DNA of 64,000 nt, taken from contig OY997588.1 of the NCBI GenBank assembly GCA_963921825.1, positions 125,147,203 to 125,211,202 of the forward strand, given 5' to 3'. The notes below the pieces were generated by a model. The model had not been told where the DNA came from, searched no databases, and worked only from the letters and a program-made list of their open reading frames with translations. Within the stretch, counting starts at the first letter, position 1. Each line of letters opens with the position of its first letter. This document shows positions 46,058 through 57,081 of this stretch, in pieces. Made by a program: the position numbers and the translations under genes. This DNA comes from Erodium maritimum. Taxonomy: Eukaryota > Streptophyta > Magnoliopsida > Geraniales > Geraniaceae.

Positions 46058-48779
46058 TTCCACGCCCCAAATCCGGTATTGACCGGATCTGAGACGTGAC
46101 TTAGTGAAATTTAATAAAACAGTTTAAAAGTACATAATATCTGATAAAGATGAATAATATAAATCAAACGGAAGTTCAAAACCCTGAGTCCTAAGCTCAG
46201 TCAAATACAAAAGTCATCCAACAATACGTCTCTAAGAAAACAAAATAAACAACTCCCGGACTCTCGCTAGCCCCATGCTCCGCGATGTCCGCTAGTCCAG
46301 ATAAAAGCTAATACATGTAGAAAACACGGTAAGGGATGAGGTTGACGCTCAGTAGGGAAAAGCTACGAAAACCACCTCATTACATATTTACAAGAAAGCT
46401 TTTTCCACAGTTTGAAGTTTAATAAAAGGTTTGATACAACGATGTGATACTTAAGCCATTTAAAAGACAATACCCTCTTTATTCTGACACTCAACAGCCC
46501 AACCACACCAACTTTAACTCGACACCAACCACTATAACCAGACACAAACCGAAGGGAACAATCCAAGTAAGACAACCCATAGCCACAACTCAGCAACACT
46601 CAATTAAAACCAAGGCAATCTCAAACACATAACTTGTAACCACACGGTCGGGAGAGACAACCGACTCACAGATAGACTGGAAACAACCCCCTTCAACCTC
46701 AAGGAAAACCACATGCAGGAAAACCATCACTAGGCAAACACAATCCAGGCATTCACCATAACACATAACTAGTAACCATTGCACGGTCTCGGGAGCAACC
46801 CGCTCGGCCCGGCGTAGCCGCACGCAACTTTCCCCTAACACACAGTCAGGAGAGGCGGTCGACCTCATCACGAAACACAGCGTTTTACCAATCAACAGAA
46901 GGCATGGAAATCGCCTCTTCGTGCAACACATCGCGGACACAGCGTTTTACCGAGTGTTAGTCGGAAGGTAGGGAAATCACCTCTTCGCGGGACACAACGT
47001 TTTACCGACTCAAGGTCGGAAGGTAGGGAAGCCACCTTTCTCGTGTAACCACAGTACCACAATCACAATCACAATCACATTCTCAATTTACTCCCGTAAC
47101 CATCACGCACTTACCGACACCACACTCAACGTGGTAACCCCACCGGCTTGACCGGTATCCATCCCCCAAGCCCACAGTTAAACATATCAAATAACCAGGG
47201 AATAACCATTCAAGTCACCGATATGCATCAATAGTTCAACTCTACTCATTTTCATGTTCGTTATTTATTAACCGTTCAAACAACACAGAGCACACAAACG
47301 AATACACTCAGCAACCAATCCTGCAGGCACGACATAGCAATTCCCAAGACAGAAATCGTAAATGTTCACAGTTTATACGTCTACGCTAGTTATTCACATC
47401 TACATGCATACTAGTTCTTTATACAGTTATTACGGTTTCCCTGTATGCATTCTAGTACGTCCGTAATAAAGTAGGGTTTCGAGGTATTTCCCTACCTCTC
47501 AGTCTCTATCTGGATCGCCTAGCTGCTGACGTCCGAGCCTACTCCGTTCTTCTCCTCGCTCGGGGTAAAAGCTTGGGTTTAACAAAAAGGGACGGTGATC
47601 AGTCCCGGTCCAGTCCGTAACGGTCCTCTAATTAACATTTCAATCCTTTAATTTGCCCAAAAGTCCATTAACTTTATCTGATTTTAAGTCAAAATAATTA
47701 ATTTAATTATTTATTTAAAACAGTCCTGACCCGGATCCGACCCAGATCCGAAACCCGGACCCGAATCCGACTCATATCCGACCCGATCCAAATCTCATAC
47801 TCGGACCTGACCCGAGTCCGACCCGGACCAGACCTGACCCGAGCCTGACCCAGTCCAAGATCCAGACCCGAGCCCAGATCCAGTCCGGGCCCGGCCCAGA
47901 TCTAATCCAGACCCGGTTGTCCTAGCCCAGGTCCAGGCCTGAGTCTCATCCTGGCCCAGGCCCACGTCCGTGTCTGTCTCGGCCCAAGCCTGGTCCGAAG
48001 CCCAATGCCCGTGCCTGAGAGGAAGGCTAGTGTTTAGCCTCGTCCTTACGGCGGCGGGAAAAGCTCGGGGAAGGGCGGTGATGGTGTTAGGGGTGAAGGG
48101 AGGGTGTTGGTGCGATTCTCTGCCCAGATCTGACGCCGCGAGAGTTCGCCGGCGCGGTGAGAAAAGCATGGAGCTCGATGGCTCCGGCCGTTTCTTCTCC
48201 GACAGAACTCGGTCAATTCGAGCTCGCTCTCGCTCGATTTCCAGGGAAAGAGTGACGGGGGAGGTGAATCGAGGTCGGGAAAGGCCTCACCGTCACTGAT
48301 TCCTTCGTTTCAGGTGCGGCGAGCTTCGAATCGAAGACGGCGGCGCTGCTCGCTTCGATGTCGAGGAGGGAGAAGGGAAGGAGAGAGGTTTTCTGGCACG
48401 GGGGTGGTGATGTTGGGTCGTGGTGGAAGGCAAAGGTCGTGCGAGGACGAGGAGAGCTCCGATGACATCTCTGGTTCTGGTTCGCGTGAGAGAGAGAGAG
48501 AGACAAACGAGAGGAAGAAGGTGTATTGGGAGGCGTGCGAGCGAATGAAGAGAAAGGGATGCGATGCTAGGCTTGGGGTCAGCTTTTGGGCCCCGGGCGT
48601 GTAATTGGGCCTGGCACCCTAACCGGCTCGGCCCAAATGCCTGAGTTTGGCTGGCCCATGCCTACTCCTCTTTCCCCCCTTTTTTTGAAAGCGATCCAAA
48701 AATAAACTCGTTCTCCAACCATCGACGTTCCAAACAATAACTTAAAACTTAAATTCCTTTAGTCGGGGCGGTCTTTACA
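46058..48779 (-). repeat. 5' LTR of a gypsy element, different subfamily from the LTR at 42.3 kb
   Basis: On plus it begins with decayed TTCCACGCCCCAAATCCGG and ends GGGCGGTCTTTACA. It contains CACAGCGTTTTACCGA/GGTAGGGAAATCACCTC repeats (46.87-47.04 kb) and the ATGAGGTTGACGCTCAG version of the family motif (46,336-46,352). Line-by-line comparison shows only the shared family blocks match the 42.3-kb LTR. The expected 5-bp duplication across the whole 42,314-48,779 unit is absent (TGAAG left, GCCGT right). Confidence 0.75.
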
Positions 48780-49440
48780 GCCGTCTCGCTAGGGTTCGGG
48801 GGAGGTAAGGCCAAAGGGCCATTACTTGGGGAGCAAGGTATCCTAGGGAAATGTAGAGACATCTCCCGCTTTGAGTTAGCATTTTATACCGGAGAAGTCG
48901 ATCCGAGAGAGGAGCCTCCCTCCAGGATTAGTCCCATAGACGGGGGGATTGTAGAGGATGGCCTACCAGCCGAAGGAGGATGCCGATGGGAATGGAGATG
49001 AAGGATAGATCCACCGTCAAGGATAATGGCTTCCATCGCTGGCGTCATGACTGTAGCGGGTGCAGCGGCGGAGAGAGAGGGAGGGATCACCATAGGCGAG
49101 AGGACTTGCCGACCAGTCGAGGCAGGACGGCCAGATGGAGCCAAGGGAGGAGGACAAGGAGACTTGGCGATCGAAAGATGAGTCATCGAGGCCACCAGAG
49201 GACTGGAGGAGGGGAGAGGCGCAACGGGTTGGGGAAAAGCCAGCCACTCCCACCCGTACGCAAACCCGCACCAGGCGTGGTCTGCGAGGTTATCTGGACA
49301 GGATAGACGAATACGAGGACGAAAAGCCGACCACCCAGGCGGCGCAGCAGTAACAGCGGCAGCCGAAAGCTCCATAACGGCGAGGTTAGGGCCAGGGCTA
49401 GAGTAGGCTCTCAAGTCGAGGGAGAAAAAAATACTATTAT
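48780..49440 (-). mobile_element. GC-rich non-LTR-like fragment
   Basis: Like 28.5-29.09 kb, a GC-rich stretch with minus-strand 5'-UTR character (GAGCCTACTCTAGCCC near 49,415) abuts the right side of a gypsy LTR. Several long chance frames occur on both strands, none with a recognisable domain. Confidence 0.3.
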
Positions 49441-50463
49441 AATATATAGTTTAATTCAACTTGATACACTTTTTTGCTGCATTATGTTCTGAAATAGAAG
49501 GTTAGTCGTCTTATATATAAATATCCCAAAATTTCAAATTTTATAATTAGGTAATCTAATTTATATATAAAAAAATACAAATAGTTTTTTTTATTAGAAA
49601 TGATGAAAATATTCTTAATTTTAATCTTTAAAAATACTACATATTTATCAAAAAAAAAAATTGGTAAGACGTTAAAAAGGACTGAAGCAATCATTATATA
49701 TATGTAGAATATGGTACCATGTTTTCTCTCTCGAAACTCTTCTTATTATGACGGCGCGACTCCTACTCATTCTCTGATAATCCTCTAATATGCTCTCTTG
49801 GTACACCCCATATCCCTCTCACGTTCTAACTTCATTTGTTTCCATGATACCCTACGTCCCGGCTTCATATGTTCCTCTTACAACCTTGGCACGCAACCCA
49901 CTGTTACCACGTTGGTGACCCTTAGAACCACACCCCACCCTATCCCATCATCTTCGCTGAGGATACCACCGTCGAACGTCTCTCAAGTCTTACCACGACG
50001 ACCTCAATGCCCTCCTAGAAACCGTATCCTTCTAAGACGGAGAGGAAGACGAGATCCACACAGCCTGGGAGAAATGGAGGACATGTCGGCAGTAGAGGCT
50101 CACTACCCGTTCGCCTTGATTGGTCATCTGCTATCGCACATATTTTGTACCTTAAAGACTGTGGGGATGATGATGGCCAATGCATGGAAGAGTCTAGGCC
50201 TTATCATAAGTAACCTAGGACATAAGGTCACACCCTTCTTTTTTGCGTTGGTTGGGGAGAAGAATCGGGTCCTTGGGAGAGAGTCGTGGACCTTCCATGG
50301 TACCCCGAACCTATTAACGGGACTCTGAACCCACATGAAACTAGAGAATATCCCATTCCATCACATGAAAAATTGTAATATTTTGATATGACATTTTTGT
50401 CATCTTAGATGAAAAAGAGTTATGGCAATTTCTTGAAAGTTTAGATAGTTGTGAATAATATTT
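49441..50463 (+). pseudogene. DUF4283-like fragment (about 50,050-50,330) in AT-rich DNA
   Basis: A plus-strand frame (49,798-50,328) ends in a pattern typical of DUF4283, the RNA/TE-associated domain fused to zinc knuckles in many plant retroelements. It reads L-I-G-H-L-L...M-M-A-N-A-W-K-S-L...I-I-S-N-L-G, then N-R-V-L...W-T-F-H-G (family: VGRLLT...WRPGRGV...RVLEGGPWTFDG). Its first half matches nothing and the domain stops short, so this is probably a TE gene scrap rather than a gene. 49,441-49,790 is AT-rich without features. Confidence 0.45.
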
Positions 50464-52145
50464 GGGTTAAAATCATCCAAGTACCCTAAAAATATTTGGT
50501 TTTCATCTGAGTACTCTAACCAAACTTTGGGACACATCAATATTCAATACCCAAACGAAACACTTTGTTTCAAGTTAGTACCCGTTGTTAGTTTTTGTTT
50601 ATTTTCCATCCATTTATCCATCCAAGCACTTAAAAAGTCCAAAATACCCCTCACTAACTGTCAAATTTTCAAACTCATGCAATTGAATTTCAAAAATTCT
50701 TTTTATTTATTTATTTTATAAAAATAATTTTTTTATTTTATGAAAATTAAATTTATTTTTAAAATTGATTTTTTTTAAAAAAATCAGTTTTATTTTCAAA
50801 AAATCATTTTTTATTTTTTAAAAAAATCATTTTTTATTTTTAAAAAAATCATTTTTTATTTAAAAAAAAAACAGTTTTTATTTTTTTAAATAGTTTTATT
50901 ATATAAAAATCAAATTTTATTTAAAAAATCAGTTTTTACTTAAAAATCAATTTTTATTTTATTAATTTCATTTTTTATTATTAATTAATTCTTTGACCAT
51001 GCTCATTGTGTTCATCCCCATCCTGCAAGAGCACCATCCAATTTCCAGAAAATTAATTCAAAACTCAAACCCAATTTCAGTAGTCTCAAACTCAATTTCA
51101 AAACTAAATCAAACTCAAACCCAATAATCCAAAACTTTCAGATCCAGCAATCCCAAATGAAACCATAAATTTGTTCAACAACACTTTCAATTCAACAAAA
51201 CTCAAGATCTGATGAACAAAACAAATTTCAGAATCATTTTTTCTTTTCAATATACATACAAATATGATGTTATGTTGAAAACAAATTCAATACTAGAGAG
51301 CATTGTTCGACATTAACAACTCAGAGTAAACATGTATAAACACAATAAAACATATATTTGACACTCAGATTTGTACATCCCTTCATCTCTTTCTCTTCTT
51401 GGTAGTAGCAGTCTTCTTGCTAGTAGTAGTCTTCTTGGTATTGGTCTTCTTTTTCGACTTTTTAAACCCAGTTCCGCTCTCCTGCCCACAACAAAGGTAT
51501 ATCAGACATAAATGGATCATTCAATCAAACTCGAGCTCGAAAAAGTTAGCACGACCTTTTAATACCTCCTATAGTGATATGTTTTGTGTGTGTGTATCTA
51601 ATTTATTTGTATGCATAGACACATGAAAACAATCACCATGGTTGGATTTGCGAACGGTAGTCGAGCACGGGCCGAGGTCGAGCACGGGAGTGAACCCAGA
51701 TCTACGAGGCGAGCTCGAATCCTTGACGCTGTGTCGGCGCCGATCTGGTGTGGACAGGCGTGAAGATGAGGTCGTCCCTCGTCGTCGCTCCTCGCGGCCG
51801 TCCCTCGCCACCGCTCCTCGCCGTGTGTACAGAGCAGAAGAAAATGGTGGAGTAAAATTGGATTGTGTATTGATGGTGTGATGAAGGTGTGATGGAGTAA
51901 GCTAAGGTTGTAAGTAAAAGGAAATTAGGGTTTTAAAGAGATAAGGGGTAGTTTGGTCATTTTTTTGAAAAAATAGGTCATGTGCTTTGCACATGACCAT
52001 TTTCCATCCAAAGTGGATGGAAAATTGACGGTAGATATTAAATTGACATTAAAAGTTTCGTTTAGATATTGATGTGTCACAAAGTTAAATTAGGGTACTC
52101 AGATGAAAACCAAGTATTTTTACAGTACTAGGATGATTTTAACCC
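50464..52145. mobile_element. Non-autonomous Mutator-like element, 1,682 bp
   Basis: A perfect 9-bp target duplication ATAATATTT (50,455-50,463 and 52,146-52,154) flanks long terminal inverted repeats of about 100 bp. They begin GGGTTAAAATCATCC on both sides and stay alignable through TTTTCATCTGAGTAC and GACACATCAATAT. This is diagnostic of MULEs. There is no transposase inside. The left third (50,690-50,990) is a T4-7A-rich low-complexity tract. A small minus-strand split reading frame occupies 51.39-51.86 kb. Confidence 0.92.
51388..51860 (-). other. Candidate two-exon mini-gene inside the MULE, low confidence
   Basis: The minus strand has a GC-rich possible first exon (about 51,860-51,650, R/S-rich). 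A possible intron ends in TTGTGGGCAG at about 51,485. A short second exon encodes E-S-G-T-G-F-K-K-S-K-K-K-T-N-T-K then K-R-K-R and a stop near 51,388. A poly-Thr/Lys tail of this kind ends some MULE-borne GRF or nuclear proteins, but there is no domain here. It could equally be a captured host fragment (Pack-MULE) or chance. Confidence 0.3.
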
Positions 52146-52476
52146 ATAATATTTTAAAGTTGAGGGTAGTTAGAGCATCCATAATGCCAACATTTTGTGG
52201 GCTATTGTGTCGACAACATTCATACAAACTATCGGGCTATATGTATATATCTCGACTATTTACGATATGTGAACCACAATTTCAACAACTTAAAATCGTT
52301 GGTGATTACAACTGCTATCTCATTTTCCCAAATTGACGATTATGACTACAAAAACGTAGAAATGTTCACCGACGACTTGGAAGATGTACTACTGACTCAC
52401 TATTAGATTAATGTGACTATTTAGATTAATGTGACAATTGAACATATGAATTCGATGTAGTTTGATTCTCCCTTTA
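52146..52476. other. Short AT-rich spacer between MULE and LINE
   Basis: 331 bp. It begins with GTTAGAGCATCCATAATG, which resembles the end of some Harbinger-type MITEs, but no second end was found. Confidence 0.4.
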
Positions 52477-53415
52477 TCGTTGTCGGTCTTTTTTTTTGAT
52501 CAGCGAAAGCAAATATATAGATGAACCCCTTTTGAGGAAAAAAGAGTTACAAACAAACAAGTAACCTAGCTACAAGTTACGAACAAAAAACCGAGAGGAC
52601 AAAGAGTGTCCAAGGAAAAAAGCCACTAAGCTAATGAAATTGGGAAGCAATAAACTAGAGAAGTTAAACTGAGAGGGTGAATGTTTGAAGTATCCATCCA
52701 GAGAATCCGATGCAGTGGGGAAATGAGGATTGTGAGGGGCAGTGTCAAGAGAGTGAGGATTGTGATTGCTGTAGATGCAATAAGAGACTTGACATTGCTG
52801 TGGAAGGAAGTTTAAGCCAGAGCTTGGCTGAAGGAGTTGATCGGCCAGCCTGAGATTGGCTGAGGAATTGGTCGGCCAGAGTTGAACAATTCCTTGGTTG
52901 TTGCAGAATTGAGGAATTGAAGCAGAGGCAAAGGCAGATGCACTTCATAGAGTTGAGAAGTTGCTGCAGAAGCAGAATGTAGGCTTCAGAGAGTACTGGA
53001 ATGGATCATGTTTCAAGTCACCAGGATGTAGCAAAGGCAAGAACCTGGCCTGTACAGAAAGGACTAAAAAGAGTGATAAGAAATGAACCAAAGTCAGGTA
53101 CCTTGTAGAGCAAGTAACCAAAAACAAAGCCAAAGTCAAAACAGCTCAAGAATTGAGCACTCTCACCACTCTCAGAGAAGGGATGGAGAGGAGAAGAAGA
53201 AGGAAGAAAAACCTACACACAAAGAGGAGAGCAAGCCCAATGACACTCAAAACCTACCTCACTAGAGAACTATCCTCACAACCCAGCCCAAGCCCCAACC
53301 CTCCCATAACCAAAGCCCCAGAACCAAAATAAAGCAGTAACAAATATGTATGTTGAGAAGCTCAAAACCAGTTGAAGAAGAGCAGATGGATATCCAAGTA
53401 TCAGGGTAGCTGAAT

Positions 53416-56400
53416 TCAATGTAGTAATCTTGGAGTAGTCATCCAGACAATTATAGAGAAGTGTTTATGAGGACTGAAAGTTGCCCATTCCCAGCTGTAT
53501 GTCATATTGATGATTCTTGTGAATGTAGTAGAAGGAGGGTCCTTAATGTCATTGAAAATGAGATTGTTCCTTGATAGCCAGAGTTTCCATATTGTGGCTT
53601 GTAATATTGATATCCAGAGCCTTTTATATCTTGGGGGAACTAATTGTGTCCAACAGCTGAAAAGGATTTTAAGAGAGGGAGGAGAGACCCACAGAATTCC
53701 CCACCAGGATAGAATTAGGTTCCAAGTGTTCCAGGCTTTTTGACAATGTAGGAAGATATGTGAGCCATCTTCAAAGTCCCAGTTGCAGTAGGGGCAGATC
53801 AGTTGATTGAGAGAAAATTTCATACCTCTTCCTTCAAGAAAGCATTTGGTAGGTGCAGCATCTAGGCAAGCCAGCCATGAAAAGGCTGAGATTTTTGGTG
53901 GGATGCCATGTTTCCAAATATTACTTGTCCAAGCCTCAACAGAGTTTCCTTGCTGTGCAAGTAATGTATAAAGTTTATGTACAGAGACCCCCTTTGTATC
54001 TTCCTTCCAAATCAGTAAATCATCCTGGTCTTGAAACTGAATTGAGGCAATCACTATGCAGAATAAATCCCATTCTTGCTCCTCCCAACCTCTAGGCCAC
54101 CTTCTTAGATTGAAATTCCAAACCTCACCATCCCACAGTTCAGCAATGGTTTTATTTTTGGATTGTGATAGTGAGAAAATTCTAGGGAATAGAAACTTGA
54201 GAGCTATCTCTCCCCACCAAGAGTCTTCCTAGAAGAAGATCCTATTACCTCTGCCCAGTTGCCAAGAGAAGCCTCTAGTTCCAAAGAAGGAGTGCAGTCT
54301 TTGATCTTGCAGTATAGTGATTATATGTGAGATAGATGTTGATTTGCCAAGATCAGAGGATTTTGTAAGATCCCATTCATTTAAGGACCAGCCTAATTTG
54401 GCACATATGACTTGTTTCCAGAGAGAGTTTTCCTCAAGGGAAAATCTCCAGCCCCATTTTGCTAGTAATGCTTCATTCATCAATTTTAATTTTTTGATCC
54501 CCAGACCTCCTTCAGCTTTGGATTTACACACCTGATTCCACCCTACTTTACAGAAAACCTTAGCTGAGGCTGATGTGTGCCATAAGAACCTTCTTTGCCA
54601 CCTTTCCATAGCTTTGATGACTGCTTTGGGAGCCTTAAGTAGTGAGAAGTAATAGAGTGGGAGTGCACTAAGAGTTGACTTGATCAGTGTAATTCTCCCC
54701 CCAAAAGAGAGCAACTTGGCCTGCCACAGTCCAAGATGTTTTTTGAATTTCTGTATGATTGGTTCCCAAGTTATGAGCCTTTTTGGATTGGATCCCAGAG
54801 AGAAACCCAGATATTTGAATGGTAGTGCTTCTGCTTGACAGTGCAGGATGAGGGGATAAGTAGATGCTTCTTCATCAGATAGATTGAGGGTGATAATAGA
54901 TGATTTAGAGAAATTGACTTTTAGGCCTGATCACATCTTGAACATCTTGAGAGCATGTCTCAAATTGAGGGCTCCAGTTTCAGTAGCTTTGATGAAAAAT
55001 ATTGTATCATCAGCAAACTGGAGATGGGATATTATTGGTCCATTTAAACCCAGTTGGATACCTTGGAATAGATCATTCTGCAGTCCAACCTTCATGAACT
55101 GATTAAGAGCTTCAGCTACTAGAGAAAAGATCAAAGGGGATAAGGCACAGCCTTGTCTTAGACCCCTGCAAATTTGAAAATCTGAGGATGGTGATCCATT
55201 GATTAGCACAGAAATATGGGCTTTAAAACATGATATCATCCATAGTCTCTAAAGAGGACAAAATCCCATTTTTGCCAAGAGTTTCATAACAAACATCCAG
55301 TTGACATTGTCAAATGCCTTTTCAAAATCTGCCTTGAAGAGTAGGGCCTTTGTCTTGTCCTTTTTAATTTGAAGAACCACTTCATTTGCTACCAATACCC
55401 CATCCAGGATCTGCCTACCAGCAATAAAGCCAGTTTGTTCCAACCCTACTATAGAACTGACAACCTTTTTTAACCTCAGAGATAGTAATTTGGATAGTAT
55501 CTTGTAAGGGCCTCCCATAAGGCTTATAGGCCTATAGTCATCAAAGGTTAAGGGGTAGTCACATTTGGGGATCAGGGTGATGAATGAGGAATTAATTCCT
55601 TTTCCCAAATGGCCTGTCATATGGAAATAAGAGAAGAAGCTGAGAATATCTGGTTTAAGTATTGGCCAACAGATTTGAAAGAATTTCAAGGTATATCCAT
55701 CTGGCCCTGTGGCTTTATCACCAGCACAAGACATGAGGGCTTTTAATATTTCATCTTCAGAGAAAGGTTGTTCTAGATCCAGGGCTTGTTGTGGGGTGAG
55801 AGATCTGAAATTTAAATGATCAATGTTGATGATATTTGGAATAGGTTCAGAAAACCTGCTGCTGAAATGGATGGAAGCTGCATCTTTGATTGCTTGGGGC
55901 TCAAGCAAAATTTCTTCATTGTACTGGATCTGAGTCAATTTGTTTCTGGCCCCTTGATAGTTTGCAATTCTATGAAAATAATTAGACCCTTTGTCTCCCC
56001 CATGATGCCACTTTTTCCTAGCCTTTTGGCTCCATAATTTGGCCAAGAGTTTGGTTTTTTGTATTAGTTCAGCACTGGAATGGCCTCTGTCATTGCTTTC
56101 AGTAGAGGTGAGGGGTCTTTGCTCTAATAATGAGTCAAGATTATCAATTTTGAGTCTTAGAGTAGCAATCTGTGTATCTAGATACCCATACACTTCTGCA
56201 TTCCAAACTCTCAGTTTATCCTTTAGGAGCTTGAGCTTCTGCCATAGCACAAGATGAGGTTGTCCATATATAGAGAATGATAGCCAGGAGTCCTGCACAA
56301 ACTTATAGAAAGTTGAGTCTTCCAACCAAATATTAAGAAACTTGAAAGGCCTTGGGCCCCAATCCATCTGATCATCAAATAGGACAAGGGCTCTATGATC

Positions 56401-57069
56401 TGAGATGCATCTTGGTATGCATAATTGGGTGAGGTTGTTGAAGGAAGCTAGGAAATATGAGGTAACAAAGAACCTATCTATTCTGGAGGCCACAGAGCCA
56501 GGACCAAACCAGGTGAACCTTCCACCATTTAAAGGGAGATCAATGACACCAAGAGAGTCCACAAAGGATTGGAGAGCTGCCATATCAGATGCAGAAGCAG
56601 TATCACTTGATCTTTCAGAGGGATCAAGAACAGCATTAAAGTCTCCTGCCAAGACCAAATAAGGTGGAGGTTGAAGCTCAGCTAGCTTAGAGGAAAGATC
56701 AAGCCAAAGGGATCTTCTTCCTCTTGATGAACAGAGAGCATAGATATTGATGAAGCAACAAAGATTTCCCACATCAACTGATTCCCCAATCCATATCATT
56801 GCCCCATGAATTTTAGTTACTGAATGTTTCTTGTAGGAGGTTGTTTTCCAAAGCATGATTAAGCCCCTAGAAGCCCCTTCTGCAGCAATGTAATCTGATT
56901 CCCATCCTAATCTCAAACCACAGGATCTTAGGAAAAAAGTAGGGATGGATTCAAGCTTTGTCTCTTGCAGTAGGATCATTTGTGGTAGTTGCTTGTGAAG
57001 CACGTCACCCAAAGTCTTCCTCTTTTGAGAGGAAGAGAGGCCTCTCATGTTCCAAGAGAGGACCTTCAT
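53416..57069 (-). pseudogene. LINE ORF2: endonuclease, reverse transcriptase and zf-RVT, three premature stops
   Basis: One reading frame runs 57,069-53,416 (1,217 codons) with no frameshift. The AP-endonuclease domain is at the N-terminus: L-S-W-N-M-R-G, L-L-Q-E-T-K, A-G-D-F-N-A-V, S-D-H-R-A. It is followed by the L1 linker and RT blocks K-A-T-G-P-D-G-Y, Y-R-P-I-S-L-M-G, K-A-D-F-E-K-A-F-D, R-Q-G-C-A-L-S-P-L and the F-A-D-D catalytic site (about 55,010-55,020). The C-terminal zf-RVT part has C-P-Y-C...H-I-F-L-H-C. Stops interrupt at 55,249-55,251, 54,931-54,933 and 54,229-54,231. Two of them (TAG at conserved aromatic-rich sites) look like single G-to-A changes of TGG. ORF2 nicks target DNA and copies LINE RNA; here it is inactive, though decay is slight. 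Confidence 0.95.
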
Positions 57070-57081
57070 TTGAGGGAATTT

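Noticed and set aside
42314..48779. A single ordinary gypsy element with two sister LTRs
   Set aside because: The two LTRs align only in family-wide blocks, the target duplication is missing and gag-pol is nearly absent, so I describe it as a mosaic.
48884..49414. 176-codon minus-strand frame
   Set aside because: It is a GC-rich TE-like fragment with comparable frames on both strands, typical of chance in high-GC DNA.
50690..50990. Matrix-attachment or regulatory element in the T/A-rich tract
   Set aside because: It is simple TTTTTATTTT/AAAATCA low-complexity inside a non-autonomous MULE, with nothing specific to support a function.
52160..52180. Harbinger/Tourist MITE end (GAGCATCCATAATG)
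   Set aside because: Only one end resembles the consensus; no partner end and no 3-bp duplication were found.
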